Source: Cyathus striatus (taxonomy: Eukaryota > Basidiomycota > Agaricomycetes > Agaricales > Nidulariaceae). From it: 64,000 bases of DNA. The notes under the pieces were generated by a model, which had not been told where the DNA came from, did not search any database, and saw nothing but the letters and a program-made list of their open reading frames with translations. Position 1 is the stretch's first letter. Each line of letters opens with the position of its first letter. The DNA lies in contig JAOVFP010000013.1 of NCBI GenBank assembly GCA_025738555.1, positions 3,038,001 to 3,102,000 on the forward strand, in the 5' to 3' direction. Made by a program: the position numbers and the translations under genes. This document shows, one piece after another, positions 41,196 to 52,960 of this stretch.

Positions 41196-44100
41196 CTAAA
41201 TTTCGCCTTCCTCTGGTGTTTCAGCTCGAGCAGACGCTGCTCGCTTATCAACTTCCATAGGTTCTGCACTTTCTTCTTGGTCGTAGCGCGGTCGCTAGAC
41301 GTAAAATATCAAGAGTTTGGTAGGGAGTAAACGTAAAACCCAAGGCACGTACCTTTTCTGCCCGCTCATCTACGCTGCGTTCATCGTAATCTCGCTTCTC
41401 TCTGGGAGGTTCGTCATGATATACCGAAGCGCTTCGTTCTCTATCTTCCTTTTTTGGAGGTGCATCCTCCCAGTCCCGCGCGTACCCGTAATCACCTGCA
41501 CGAGAGCTCCTCCTCTCCCGCTCACGCCCTTCTCGGTCGCGTCTGCGGTCGTCGTCACGATGGTGTTTCGAAGATCTGTAGCCTTCACGATCCTTCTCCC
41601 TGTCCAGTTCTTTGTCACGACCATAATCCCTCGAGGGCCGGCGACCATGCATATCGTAGTCTTCATAACGGTGATGGTGTCTTGATCCTCGAGCACCACG
41701 ATCGTAGTCCTTGCCACGGTCCCTCTCACGTTCCCTATCACGATCTCGATCTCGAAGAGGGTCACGGTCCCTGTCTCGTTCACGTTCCTTGTCACGTTCA
41801 CGGTCTCTGTCGCGTTCCTTTTCGCGTTCTCGCTCACGGTCGCCATCTCGGTAGTCACGAGAAGGTTCTTTGCGCTTCCGGCTAGTGGTAGATCCCCCAT
41901 CTTCAGAGGCTGCCTCCCGCATGCGCTCCTATAACATATGAGAAATCCTGCAACAATCAAGAAAGACCAGAACCTACTTTTTGTCTCTTGACAAACTTGT
42001 CGAAAGCAGCTCTCCTGCCTTCCTCGTCAACAGCCTTGTATTCTGGAAGATGCTCGATAAGAGAAACGACCTCTTCATAAGGAAGGGATATATCAAAAGG
42101 TTCAGGCAGTTTCTTGAGGGCATATCTAAGGTCGTCCTGTAGATGTCGACGTTTACGCTCTGTTCTTCGCTTTTCATCAGCTTGCTTTTTCAAAGCAACA
42201 TCATGTAACTGGCGCAAGCATCAGACACCACGACATACTGCACATAAGCAACCACTTACAGTCTTGTAAATCAGCTTCATGTCTTCCGGACTTAAAGTTT
42301 GAACCGCGTCATCTACTTCTGCCTCAATAACGGCCATGAACTCAGCTTCAGTCGTTTCTGAAGTAACACTGAATCCTGCGGGCTTCTCATTAGCATCAGC
42401 CATCTTTTGGTCGTCATCCTTGTCTTTGCCATTGTCGACCTCTGTGCTAAGCTTAGCGTTATGTCGCTCGATAGCTTTGTCAATAACAGCAATTTTGGCA
42501 TCTAGCTTTTGATCCAATGTATCAACGGCGTCCCAGAATAATTCAAGCGGATTTGAGCCAGGATTTCCCAACATATTAAGGTAGCGATCGTCATCGCGGA
42601 AAGTGGATAAACTTCCTTCCACTTAGTACGAGCTTTGATATGGCCAGCAGCTACAAGGTCTTGAAGGATAGTCTAAACTGATCGTTATTATCCCGAACTC
42701 GTATATGATAACATTGGACTAACCTTGAAAGCTTCGCGAGCCTTGCGTTCTCTACGCGTTTTTTCAACTTGAGCCCGACGAGTCTGTTCTTCGTACTCAC
42801 GTTCACGCACGCGACTATAATCTTCAAAAGCAAGAAGGATATCAAGGGTTGGTAGTTTTCTTAGTTCGGGATCCGCCTTCCATTCTTCTGTATCTAATAT
42901 CATTGCATGGGCTTGTCGCCAACGTGTTGTAACATCGACATCCAGTTGTTTGAACAGGGCTACGACTTTAGAAACACTTCGCGAGCGTGCTGCTCTGCTT
43001 TCTTGCTTTACAAGAGCTGAATAAGAATAAATCAAAACATCAACATACCACGTACCATTTCTCTATTCTTTAATTCGGCAACATATTCTTCAAAAATAAG
43101 CTTGCGCTCAGCTTCAATTCTTGCTTGTTGCCAGATGGGATGCTGCGAGAACAACTTGTCTGCGGTACGGAAGGTAGTATAGTGAAATACGTTCGGATTT
43201 CCTTTTAACATGTTCCGAATAGCGGGACGTAGCTTGGCTAATCGTTGTTCCTTTTCTTCTTGTTCCTTTGCCTTGAGTGAGTTAGTGTACTAAAAGCCGA
43301 GTTAGCATCAAAAAATTGGAATACAGTGTTTTTCGCACCTTCTCCCAGCAAGCTTTCTTCTCAGCCAAGGTGTTCAGTGCCTTGTAAAGTGGATCTGTAA
43401 TAATGGCACGCATGGTCTGATCCCAGGTCCAATTCGCGTCCACCCCAGCCTTCTTTAGTAAATGAATGAATGCTTTCTCACCCTCTTCTACAGTTGCAAA
43501 GCCGTTGTGCGGAATAACAGGGTCGTCCGGTAGGTTGGGTCTAGCAGGCAAAACACTGCTTGTGGCGAATGGTAAGGGCCCGGTGTGGGCTCCAACAGCA
43601 AGGTTGGTGCCATTTGACTGTGCGGGCGTGGATGAGGATGAATTAGCGCCTCCCATGGTTGTTAGTGCACCTTGTGTAGCTCCTCCAACAGGTGTGAATC
43701 CTGGCGCAGTGATTGCACAATTTGCGCTGTGAATAGGTGTTTGAGCTGATAATACAGTTAGAGAAGGTTTTAGCGTACCCAGCAGGGGCGACAGCCGCCG
43801 TCCCATCCTGTTCGACTTTCTCAAGAAGTAAAAGGAGTTCATCTGGCATATCCCATTTGGACTCTTTTGTCTCAGTCTAGGAACGATGGGTAAGCAGACA
43901 CCTCTATGAGGAGCAAGGTCACCCACGTTATAGTAGTACTTTCTCCCGCCAGAGAAGTACTCTTTCCACTTGGTTTGGTTCAAAGCACGCTACGGGGATC
44001 ATCCGTCAGTTCCGCGCCTTCTGCAGTAACAAAATTAACAGCACGCACTTCGAATGGGGTCTTCAGGTCTGCATGGATGTAAATCAAAAAGTCAAGAAAA

Positions 44101-44264
44101 GAGCTAATATTGAATACGTACCGTCTGGTTTCTCCCATACACTCTGCTTGGTACCTGTGTTGAACCAATAGGTACGCCCTTCTGGATTTCGATGTTCAGT
44201 CTGGATAACAGGTCATTGCTACATTCAAGAGGGGAGCATGAAAGCGACTTACCCATATATTCAT
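41196..44264 (-). CDS. PRP40: Pre-mRNA-processing protein PRP40 (WW and FF domains)
   Basis: U1 snRNP-associated splicing factor that bridges 5' and 3' splice sites and binds the Pol II CTD. The first exon is just MNIW. The first WW domain is split over the next exons ([26 protein letters not shown]). The second has [17 protein letters not shown] and [20 protein letters not shown]. After a Pro/Ala/Ser linker come several FF domains, including [58 protein letters not shown] and [20 protein letters not shown]. The C-terminus is a long Arg/Asp/Glu tail ([20 protein letters not shown] and more) and ends EEGEI at 41196. About ten introns. Domain order matches Prp40; the long RD/RE tail is common in basidiomycetes. 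Confidence 0.92.
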
Positions 44265-44900
44265 CGTGCACAAAGAGTGGATTCAGTAATAACGTAGTGA
44301 GGATGAAGCGCAGTGTACAGCAAAGTCGCCCACAGCCTACAGGTCGCCCACAAGAATTGCAGAATCACTGAGCATGCTGTTTGTCTCTGTTAGGATTCCA
44401 CGAGAGTGGATTCGGAGATAAATATAAAGCCGAGTCGCCGAAGGTATCACCTAATCTCTTCTCACGGATTATCGTTTGTGCCCCATTGAATAGAGAAATT
44501 GCATCCCTGTCAATCGGATATGTAGAAATTCGCACCTCACATTTTTATTTTCTCTCTTTATTTCCTCTGCCCCAGTTGCTTGCCTGTAGAATCTTTTGTG
44601 CTTCTAAGTAAAAGCTTCGCCACTTTTTACACCTATGGACATGATGACTCTGAGGGCGATTCGTCTATTTTTAATGGTTGGCTCAGACGCTGCTAAAAGT
44701 GAATGTTTTGCCCTGCGGCTCTTGCTGGCACATCATCCCAGATCCGGAGAATATGGAGATGGTCATTTGCACGAGGAGATGGGTGTAAACACCGCGTGCC
44801 GTAGGTGCTCCAGTCGCCCCCTTAAGAAGCCACCCTATGGCAGTTGAAGTGGTCATTTACCTTTCAACCCCCCTCATTCATTGCTCACACCAAGCACATC
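44265..44900. other. Divergent intergenic region, PRP40 and F-box gene
   Basis: About 640 bp. Plus-strand frames at 44381-44611 and 44635-44847 have no domain, and no splice pattern joins them to the F-box gene. Likely promoters of both genes. Confidence 0.45.
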
Positions 44901-45879
44901 ATGAATGACTTCCCCGTCGAACTCCTCGTCAAAATTTTCTTGGAGCTGCCTTACACCTCCCTCTTGCATGTATCTGGCGTCTGCCGACTCTGGAATGAGG
45001 TTCTTTTACGAGATCACATCTTGCTTAGGCAGCTGTTTAGGCCAATCTGCCCGCATTTTACTGGACGAGGTATTTTGGTTATCGCAAAAACCCCTTAGCC
45101 GCTCTACTGACGGCATGAGAACCAGAAGACCTTGTATGGAAGGATACGTACATTGCCGAGCCCCATCCCAGTGCTGAAGTCAAGGTTAGAACTACCCTTG
45201 ACGTGGTGGCATCATCGTTAACCTTTGTGGCTGCTTTTTCAGCTGCACCCCGTGCTCAGAAAAGTCTCTTATCGCTTGGGAGAAGACCTTTATTCTGCCG
45301 GCTTTCAAATGGAAACGCTAACAGAGGCTTCTCCGCGTTTTTATTCCTTGTCTGATCTTAGTGTTGCCCGGGATTATGTTTCTATACCTGTTGTTACAGA
45401 CGTCAGCATCGAGATCGCCCCACATATTCCCGCCGTAACTTATATCCCCAAGTCAGCATTGTCGCTGAAAGTGAACATCCGCAATCCAGAAGGGGTGCGA
45501 GTAATTGATATTTTCACCGCAATTGCAACGGAGTGAGTATCTTCGCCAGATAAACATACATGATCATTTAACCGCGTTGTAGGAGCAACTTAAAATGCGA
45601 TTTACTAAGCCTTATGAGTGGGGGTACTTTCTATCAACCTATTAGAACAGGTCGAAAAATGATATTGGCGAAGAAAGCAGAATTGCTTGGTTCTTACAGG
45701 TGAATTTAATTCATCTTCATCAAAATTGAAATTGTTTCCTCATGATCACAACTTTTCACATTTTAAGGAAGTATTCAAATTTGAGTAGTGCGATAATAAA
45801 TGGTCACCACCTGACAGCACAGATGTTTACGCTAGCTTCACGTTCCGAGCTCCACCCCTTTTCTTGTTTAAACATTTAA
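44901..45879 (+). CDS. F-box protein (C-terminus uncertain)
   Basis: Likely substrate adaptor of an SCF ubiquitin ligase. Exon 1 starts MNDFPVELLVKIFLELPYTS and continues LLHVSGVCRLWNEVLLRDHI, a clear F-box. The next exon gives EDLVWKDTYIAEPHPSAEVK, the third HPVLRKVSYRLGEDLYSAGF, then EASPRFYSLSDLSVARDYVS and IRNPEGVRVIDIFTAIATE. Later small exons give SNLKCDLLSLMSGGTFYQPI and GRKMILAKKAELLGSYR. The last part after an intron near 45710-45767 reads KYSNLSSAIINGHHL and runs to 45879, overlapping the neighbouring minus-strand frame by a few bases. The quality of this tail is low, and the gene may have been cut by the repeat insertion just downstream. No leucine-rich or WD repeats are seen. Confidence 0.68.
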
Positions 45880-46439
45880 ACCATCTCATTCTGTAACTTG
45901 GATACCAACAAGTTACTTTGTATGCTTTTGCATCGTTCTGGTACATCATTAATATAATCCGTTAGCGCTGCAGTTGCTTTCTCCATAATCCAATCCACCA
46001 TTGCATTATCTTTCTGTCCCCCATAATGATTCCACAAGCTTTCCATCATCTTGATATGTGAATCCTCAGCATAAAACATTCCAGCTGTTGCCTTTAGAGA
46101 ATGATCTTCAGATTTGAAAAGGCCAATGAGAAATTCAGCCAGTGACAATCTAGAATACATATTTTGCATATGGGCAATAGTTCCAAGAATCTTTTGATCT
46201 AAAGTTGTTGCTGGTAATCTCTCTTTCTTAACCTCAAAATCTTTATCATTAGGGTCCTCTTCTAGCAGATCTGAGCTTGGATTTAATGCCAAAAGATGTT
46301 CATCTCGCAGAACAGGGTTAATAGGCAGTGGAGATGAAGGTGGTAGGCCAGGGGAAGTCATTGCCTCAGGTTCACTGTAATCTGAATGAAAGTGCACCCC
46401 TTCAGAGAAATAAACACCGAATTTAGGTAGCTGTGGCAT
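45876..46439 (-). CDS. Repeat-associated protein fragment, DUF6589-like N-terminal region
   Basis: An intronless frame of 187 aa from MPQLPKFGVYFSEGVHFHSD. The core TTLDQKILGTIAHMQNMYSR, LSLAEFLIGLFKSEDHSL and KMMESLWNHYGGQKDNAMVD resembles, from memory, the helical N-terminal part of the large DUF6589-containing proteins that are abundant and repetitive in Agaricomycete genomes. It stops well short of the DUF6589 domain itself, so it would be a truncated copy. Composition is AT-rich compared with flanking housekeeping genes. It lies between the F-box gene and the Helitron. Family link is an inference; the frame itself is clear. Confidence 0.4.
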   Translation of the reverse strand: MPQLPKFGVYFSEGVHFHSDYSEPEAMTSPGLPPSSPLPINPVLRDEHLLALNPSSDLLEEDPNDKDFEVKKERLPATTLDQKILGTIAHMQNMYSRLSLAEFLIGLFKSEDHSLKATAGMFYAEDSHIKMMESLWNHYGGQKDNAMVDWIMEKATAALTDYINDVPERCKSIQSNLLVSKLQNEMV

Positions 46440-47639
46440 GATACAAGCAAGTAAAAAGTAGAACAAGGCAGGATATTGAGGAGAGATGATGGAGTGGAGT
46501 GAAGATGCAAGCAAACACAAACGCGAATGCAGCGCGGATTGAGATTATTGCATCGTGATGCTGACTAATTACATTACTAATACACAAAAACACGTGCGGA
46601 CAGGCATCTGCGAAGCCCGAGAACACCGAATGCATACCCCTTCTAAAGTTGCTCGTTTTCTCCCAGACGGTGGCGGTCGCAAATCCCGATTTGGACGAGC
46701 GCTAACGGATGGGTAGCCGAGACTTCAATATATAATTAGAAAACGCGTGGGAGATTTGTTTAAGGGAAATACACTAAACTAAATAAGTATATAATAAAGT
46801 AGATGAAAGTAGATTATGTAATCATCCCAATGGCCTGCAATTGAATGCGCGGCTTTGATTAGTCAACATAAAAAGCGCTCGGAGTTAATCGGTGATAAGC
46901 GTTCACAAGCCATGCTTTAGCCGCATTGAAACATGCAGGCAGTATTTCAGCTCAGTTCTTTCTCTTCCTTCACTCCCACTTCGACACACCCCACCCTCAT
47001 CATACAGTAAGTCATTTGGTGCAATAAATTCGTTAAAAATCCTTATATTTCTATTTTTTAAACAGCTGGAACTGTTCTTATTATCATTCACCCTGTTTTG
47101 TCTGGAAACTTTGGTAATTCCAAAGTTTTTACATAGCTCCCTTTTACAGGATCTTCTCTAAATTGAGATTGAACCTTTTGGTTCTCTTGAATTATTTGTT
47201 TTTGTTGTCTGGACTTTTCCGACAGTAAAAATAAATTCAGTTTGTGTATAAAGAAAGTGTATATCTGCTGCAGCTGTCTTAGGCATTACAGTATTAAGAG
47301 AATTAGTAGACCAAGGTGAAGTACAGTGAAGTCCTACTTCCCTGGCCTCCCTTTACGGGTGTTTGCCAGTTGCTACACAGCTCTACTTAGTAGAGTTGGG
47401 ACCGCTCTCTGTGCACAGTGTGTAGGGAGATTGGTGTAGTGTGTGTTACTACCCCTTCCTATTGGAAGTAGCTCCACTATCAACTACTGCTGTTCACACT
47501 GATTTCACTATTTCTCGATAATATTGGGATAGCCCAGCTGGATCAGAGTGAACTCTTTTCTGTTTACATAGCACTACATTAATTATGTATGTAAAACTGT
47601 GTATGTGTATTTGAACTTACTAACATATGTAAAAGGTCC
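46440..47639. other. AT-rich stretch upstream of Helitron coding region
   Basis: About 1.2 kb with no firm gene. It probably includes the 5' end of the Helitron; the expected TC terminus could not be placed. A short frame from an ATG at 46934 (MQAVFQLSSFSSF) ends at a consensus GTAAGT donor near 47008 and might be a 5' exon of the element's gene. Confidence 0.4.
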
Positions 47640-50600
47640 ACACCTCCAGCAACACCTGAACGTGCACATGCTCATGTGCGTCAAGCTGAGCATGATGCAC
47701 ATACATTGGACAGTCCTGAAAATAGGCGCATACCTGAGCCTCCTGTTTCACCTGCCATTCCTCAATACAGGAATCTTCCTGCAGATATTGCTGCAATGCA
47801 TGCCAGACTTCTCCTTATTCCTGAGCCTATTGGCAGAGGGAGAGGTAGGGGTAGAGGCAGAGGCAGAGGCCAAAATAACATTCCTCCTGATCCTGTTGGA
47901 CCCATTGGTAGAGGCCAAGAAAGAGGTCAAGGTCAAGGGCGAGGAAGAGGAAGAGGAAGAGGAAGAGGTCAGAACAACAATAATCCTGAACCTACCCTCA
48001 GAGGTAGGGGAAGAGGGAGAGGAAGAGGAAGAGGAAGAGGAAGAGGAAGAGGAAGAGGAAGAGGAAGAGGAAGAGGAAGAGGAAGAGGAAGAGGAAGAGG
48101 AAGAGGAAGAGGAAGAGGAAGAGGAAGAGGAAGAGGAAGAGGAAGAGGAAGAGGAAGAGGAAGAGGAAGAGGAAGAGGAGAAGGTGTCATACAATGGGTT
48201 AATCCTGTTATAAATCCAAATGTGAATGATAATCCCGTAAGTTTAATTAATACATATATTCATCAATAATAGATTTAATATATATTTCAGGCTCCATTAC
48301 AATTTCATCATTGGAATCCTCCAGGTGTTGATCCAGCAGCTCCTATACCTGCTGCACAACCTGATATTGTTCAGGTGCATATATCATTAATACTTTACAT
48401 TTTAAAATTCTAACATTTATTGCTTTATAGAATATTCGATGGGCAGTCCCCATTCTTGCTGATCCAGTTCTATTGCCTATGTATGATCTTCCCATACCTC
48501 CCAGGCAAATTCGGATACCATTAGCCAGAAGGCCTTATAATCCTAATTGGCCAAAGTTTACCATTGGAAAAATGGAGATAATTTGTCCTGATTGTGGAGC
48601 TTTACATTGGGAAAAGGAACAATTAGCTAAATCATCAAAATTACACCCTAAGTTTGGCATGTGCTGCTTTTCAGGAAAAATTAAATTGCCACGATGGGAG
48701 CCTGCCCCTCCTGAACTACAGAATTATTTGCATGGAAATAATACCAACTCAAGAAACTTCCATAAACTGATCAGACAATATAATAGTGCTTTAGCTATGA
48801 CATCAATGGCAGCAGGTGATATTGATCGAAGTGTAATGGGTCGTGGTGGTCCATATACCTTCAGAATTCAGGGAAGAGTTTATCATTTTTCTGGATCTCT
48901 CTACCCTGAACAGGGTCAGAATAGAAGATATGCCCAGCTATATATCCATGATGGATCAGAAACTGAACAGGAAACTGCACAAAGGCGAATAGATGCTCAT
49001 TCTGCAAATGGAGAATGTCTTCATCATGTTATGCTAGCATTACAGCGCATGTTAATGCGTGATCATCCTGGCATTCAATTATACCAGCAAGCCAGAGATC
49101 GTACTCAACATATGGGACCTAATGAAAACTGTTTGATTACTCTTATAGCTAATCCTCAAACTGATCAATGTCGATATAATAATCCAACTGTTAATGAGAT
49201 TGCTGCTATACTACCTGGAGATGGTGATCAACTGGAAAACTCAAGAAGCATTATTTTGCATCTACGTGGAGGAACACTAATGCAAATTAGTGAAGTTAAT
49301 CCACTTTACTGGACACTGCATTACCCACTATTGCTGACAACTGGACAACTGCTTTGGCATCCAGAAATTAAATACGCAAACAATCAGGAGGTGGATGATG
49401 TAGAGTTTATGGATGCTCTAAACCCTGAGCAGGAAAATAATATTCGTCCTGAAAAACGGAAACATGTTTCTCAAGCTGAATATTTTCGCTATTATTTACA
49501 CCCAAGAGTAGGGGAACAACTTCATTTATTCTTCTCAAGAAAATTATTTCATGAATTTATTGTTGATGTATGGGCATGCTGTGAGCAATGTCGCTTAAAT
49601 TGGATCACATTTAATCAAAGGACAATCCGTGCAGAATCATACCAGACCTTAGTCAATGCTGTTACAGCTAATGAAAATGTTCAGGGTGGTGACATTGGCC
49701 AGAGAATTATTCTTCCCTCTTCCTTTACAGGTGGTGCAAGGTATATGATACAGAACTGTCAAGATGCATTGGCTATCAATCGTTATTATCATGGAGCTGA
49801 TCTCTTTATCACTGTTACTATGAATCCAAGTCATCCAGATGTTAAAGATGCTTTGGAAGCAGCAGGCTCAGGACTAACACCCAATGACCATCCTGATATT
49901 GTAGTCCGTATATTCCGTCAAATGCAAGCTGATCTCATCTGCCGCATATATAAAGAAGGAATTCTGGGTCGTGCAGTTGCATATGTCTATACTATTGAAT
50001 TTCAAAAGCGTGGATTGCCACACATGCATATGATTGTCTTTCTGGCTCCTGATGCAAAGTTACGAACTGCTGAGGATGTTGATAGTATGCTCAATGCTGA
50101 AATTCCTGATCCAGACACACATCCAGAACTTCATGATTTGGTTATGAAATTTATGATTCATGAACCATGTGGTCCCAATAATCCAAATGCCAGATGCATG
50201 AAAGATGGACGGTGTTCAAAAGGATTTCCAAAACCATTACGAGAACAAACTGTTATTAATGAGGATTCTTTTGCAAAGCTTAGAAGAAGGCCAGGAAGAA
50301 AATACAAGCTTCCAAATGGCACAGAAGTTGATAACCGTTGGGTGGTTCCTCACAACTTATTTCTACTATGGTTTTATTATTGTCATATCAATATTGAATG
50401 CATTTCTTCTATTAAAGCAATCAAATATATCTACAAGTACATTTACAAGGGACATGATCGCACCACCATGAAATTTGGTACAGCTCAGGATGAGCCCAAA
50501 TTATACTTGGATGCTCGCTATGTATCAGCTCCTGAGGCTGTCTGGCGTTTATACTTTTTTCGACTACATGATGAAGTTCCTAATGTCATTCGACTTGCAA

Positions 50601-52771
50601 TACACCTTCCTAATCAACAGACTGTTACCTTTGATCAAACAGCTGCAGATTTACAGGAAGTTGTTCAACAAGCTTCAGAACGAGATACTACACTCACAGC
50701 ATACTTTCAAGCCAATGTAGACCATTCTGAGGCATGCACTTTATTATATCAGGATATGCCAAACAAGTTTGTGTGGAATGCAACTCAACGTAAATGGACA
50801 CCATGCCAGAAAGGTTTTGCTATTGGGTGCATATACTATATTCACCCTACTGCTGGAGAGAGATTTTATTTGCATACACTGTTGACTACAGTGAAAGGAG
50901 CTACTTCTTTTGAAGATTTAAGAACTGTAGATGGTGTTCTTTGTCCAAATTTTCGAGCTGCATGTTTAGCAAGAGGTCTTCTGGAAGATGATAATGAGTG
51001 GCGAGAGTGTCTACGTGATGCAGCTCATATAAAAACTGGCAGTCAACTGCGAGATTTATTTGTTGCTATTCTACGTGACTGTAGTCCATCTAAGCCATCT
51101 GAACTATGGACTGAGTTCTGTGACAATATCTGTGATGACCTCAGACACAGTATTCAAAATCGCTATCCAAACAGAGATCTCACTGATGAGAATATTCATG
51201 ACTATGGACTCTATAAGATTGAAAAAATATTAAGACGCTCAGGAAAATCACTTTCTGACTGGGAAGAAATGCCACTTCCACAGGATAATTGGGAGCACAT
51301 GGAAGAAAATCGTCTTATTGGTGATTATCGGTACAATCATGCTGAACAGACACATTTAGCAGAACAAAGAATACCAACTCTGAACATGGATCAACATGCA
51401 GCCTTTGACAGAATTGTAGAGGCAGTTCTCAACCAAACTGGAGAAATATTTTTTCTACATGGACCAGGAGGTACTGGAAAGACCTATGTGTATAACACAC
51501 TATGCTATTTCCTCCGAGGAAGGGATAAAATAGTAATTGTAGTGGCATCATCAGGAATTGCAGCATTGCTTATTGTGGGAGGACGAACAGCATATTCAGT
51601 ATTCAAGATACCTCTGGAAATTGATGAGACTTCTACATGCAGAATTCCACAACAGTCAGAGCTTGCAGAACTTATTATTGAAGCTGATATAGTAATTTGG
51701 GATGAAGCTCCCATGATGCACCGCCATATTCATGAGGCAGTTGATCAAACTTTCAAAGATTTGAGAAAGAATAACAACCCTTTTGGAGGATTGACTGTAG
51801 TTTTTGGAGGAGACTTCAGCAAATTCTTCCAGTTATTGATAAAGGTTCCAGACCTCAAATTGTTGGTGCATGTCTTAGATGGTCACGACTATGGGACCAC
51901 ATTGAAGTTCTTCATTTACACCAAAATATGCGACTTGATGTTGCCAATGAAGAGGAGCAAATCTTTGCTCAATGGCAGCTGGATGTTGGTCATGGTCGAA
52001 ATGGTCAAGTTGATGAGATTACTCTTCCAAACAGCTTCAAATGTCCAGATAATACAGTGAATTCATTGATCAATTTTATCTATCCAAATATTGATAGTCA
52101 AGAGCCAAAGCCAGATGAATACTTCTCAGATCGCACTATTCTCTCAAGTCGTAATGAAGATGTTGATGCCCTTAACAAAAAATTACTGGAGCAATTTCCT
52201 GGGGAAACTCAGACCTTTTACTGTGCTGATAAAATTGATGATAATAATCCAGAAGCTCATGGAGGTGAACTTCTTTATCCAGTTGAATATTTAAATGCAA
52301 TCAATTGCTCTGGACTACCACTGGCACATTTAGAGCTGAAATTGGGATGTCCTGTAATGACACTTGAATCTTAATCCTTCTCAAGGAGTTTGCAATGGAA
52401 GTAGAGGAATTATCACACACATGACATCAAGAGTAATAGAAATAAGGTTATTGACTGGGGATAAAAAGGGGACAACTGTGTTTGTTCCATGTATGAAGTT
52501 GTCTCCAACTGAATCACAGGTGCCATTCAAGTTTACACGACATCAGTTTCCACTTCGATTATGCTTTGCAATGACAATCAACAAATCTCAGGGACAATCT
52601 GTCAAATATGTTGGACTGGATTTTAGAACTTCAGTTTTTACTCATGGGCAATTTTATGTTGCAGTTTCTAGGGTAACATCAGTAAGAAATATCAAAGTAA
52701 TTTGGAATGAAAATAGTGATAGAGCAGTTACTTCAAATATAGTGTATCCAGAAGTATTATTACAAACCTAA
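47640..52771 (+). CDS. Helitron RepHel protein: RG-repeat N-terminus, Rep (HUH) and PIF1-type helicase; two frame breaks
   Basis: Transposition protein that nicks DNA and unwinds it. An N-terminal exon (about 47640-48240) encodes PATPERAHAHVRQAEHDAHT, then long (RG)n stretches. Two short introns lead to the main exon (48430 onward). Conserved parts: CPDCGALHWEKE zinc-like cluster; a helitron helicase-like domain; the HUH motif LPHMHMIVFL (HMH codons at 50021-50029); the catalytic-Tyr segment KYIYKYIYKGHD (50420-50460). The helicase has Walker A GPGGTGKT (51461-51484), Walker B IWDEAPMM and GGDF. At 51815 the frame slips by one (QQILPVIDKG continues), and again near 52364 (NLNPSQGVCNGSRG). The last block is FAMTINKSQGQSVKYVGLDF with GQFYVAVSRV. 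Both slips are at short T-runs, so they may be base errors rather than decay. Confidence 0.85.
48008..48184 (+). repeat. (GGAAGA)n hexanucleotide microsatellite inside Helitron CDS
   Basis: Nearly perfect array of GGAAGA, about 29 units. In the sense frame it codes Arg-Gly dipeptides. The other two plus frames would give poly-Glu or Lys/Arg-type runs, and the minus strand poly-Ser or Leu-Pro runs. All produce artefactual long open frames. Shorter arrays of the same type lie at 47830-47865 and 47938-47968. Confidence 0.95.
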
Positions 52772-52828
52772 ATATATTTATAATGTATAATTTGAAGTAG
52801 AATAAACTGGGATGAAGAAGCGGGGGGT

Positions 52829-52926
52829 CTGGGGGGCGCAGCCCCCCAGCAAGCCGTCGCCCGTGTGGAGTGGAGGGGGGGGCTGACAGGCCCCCGGCCC
52901 ATAGGGCCCCCGTAGCAAAGCACGGG
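52829..52926. repeat. GC-rich palindromes at the Helitron 3' side
   Basis: CTGGGGGGC, loop GCA, GCCCCCCAG at 52829-52849 is a perfect 9-bp stem. A GGGGGCT / AGGCCCCC-like pair follows near 52876-52895, and CCCGT / ACGGG (52909-52926, 8-nt loop) closes the block. The segment is far more GC-rich than the coding part of the element. It is consistent with a rolling-circle terminator. Confidence 0.7.
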
Positions 52927-52960
52927 TGTAAGGCTTGTGTAATGCTAAAATACCAGCGTC

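Larger units (their letters stand above)
46900..52960 (+). mobile_element. Helitron (rolling-circle DNA transposon), autonomous type
   Basis: AT-rich block, distinct from the surrounding genes, that encodes a RepHel protein (see CDS). Boundaries are approximate. The right end is proposed near 52950. Downstream of the stop at 52771 there is a GC-rich segment with a perfect 9-bp inverted repeat around GCA (52829-52849), a G-run/C-run palindrome (about 52875-52895) and a small hairpin (52909-52926), then CTAA at 52945-52948. Helitrons end in a hairpin followed by CTRR, but here the spacing is long and the next base is A rather than the usual T, so the exact end is open. The left end is unknown. 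Confidence 0.75.

Noticed and set aside
44381..44847. Two short plus-strand frames between PRP40 and the F-box gene
   Set aside because: No codon bias, domain or splice link to a neighbour.
47748..48213. Poly-Glu, poly-Ser and Leu-Pro repeat frames
   Set aside because: They are alternative readings of the (GGAAGA)n array; only the RG frame joins the Helitron protein.
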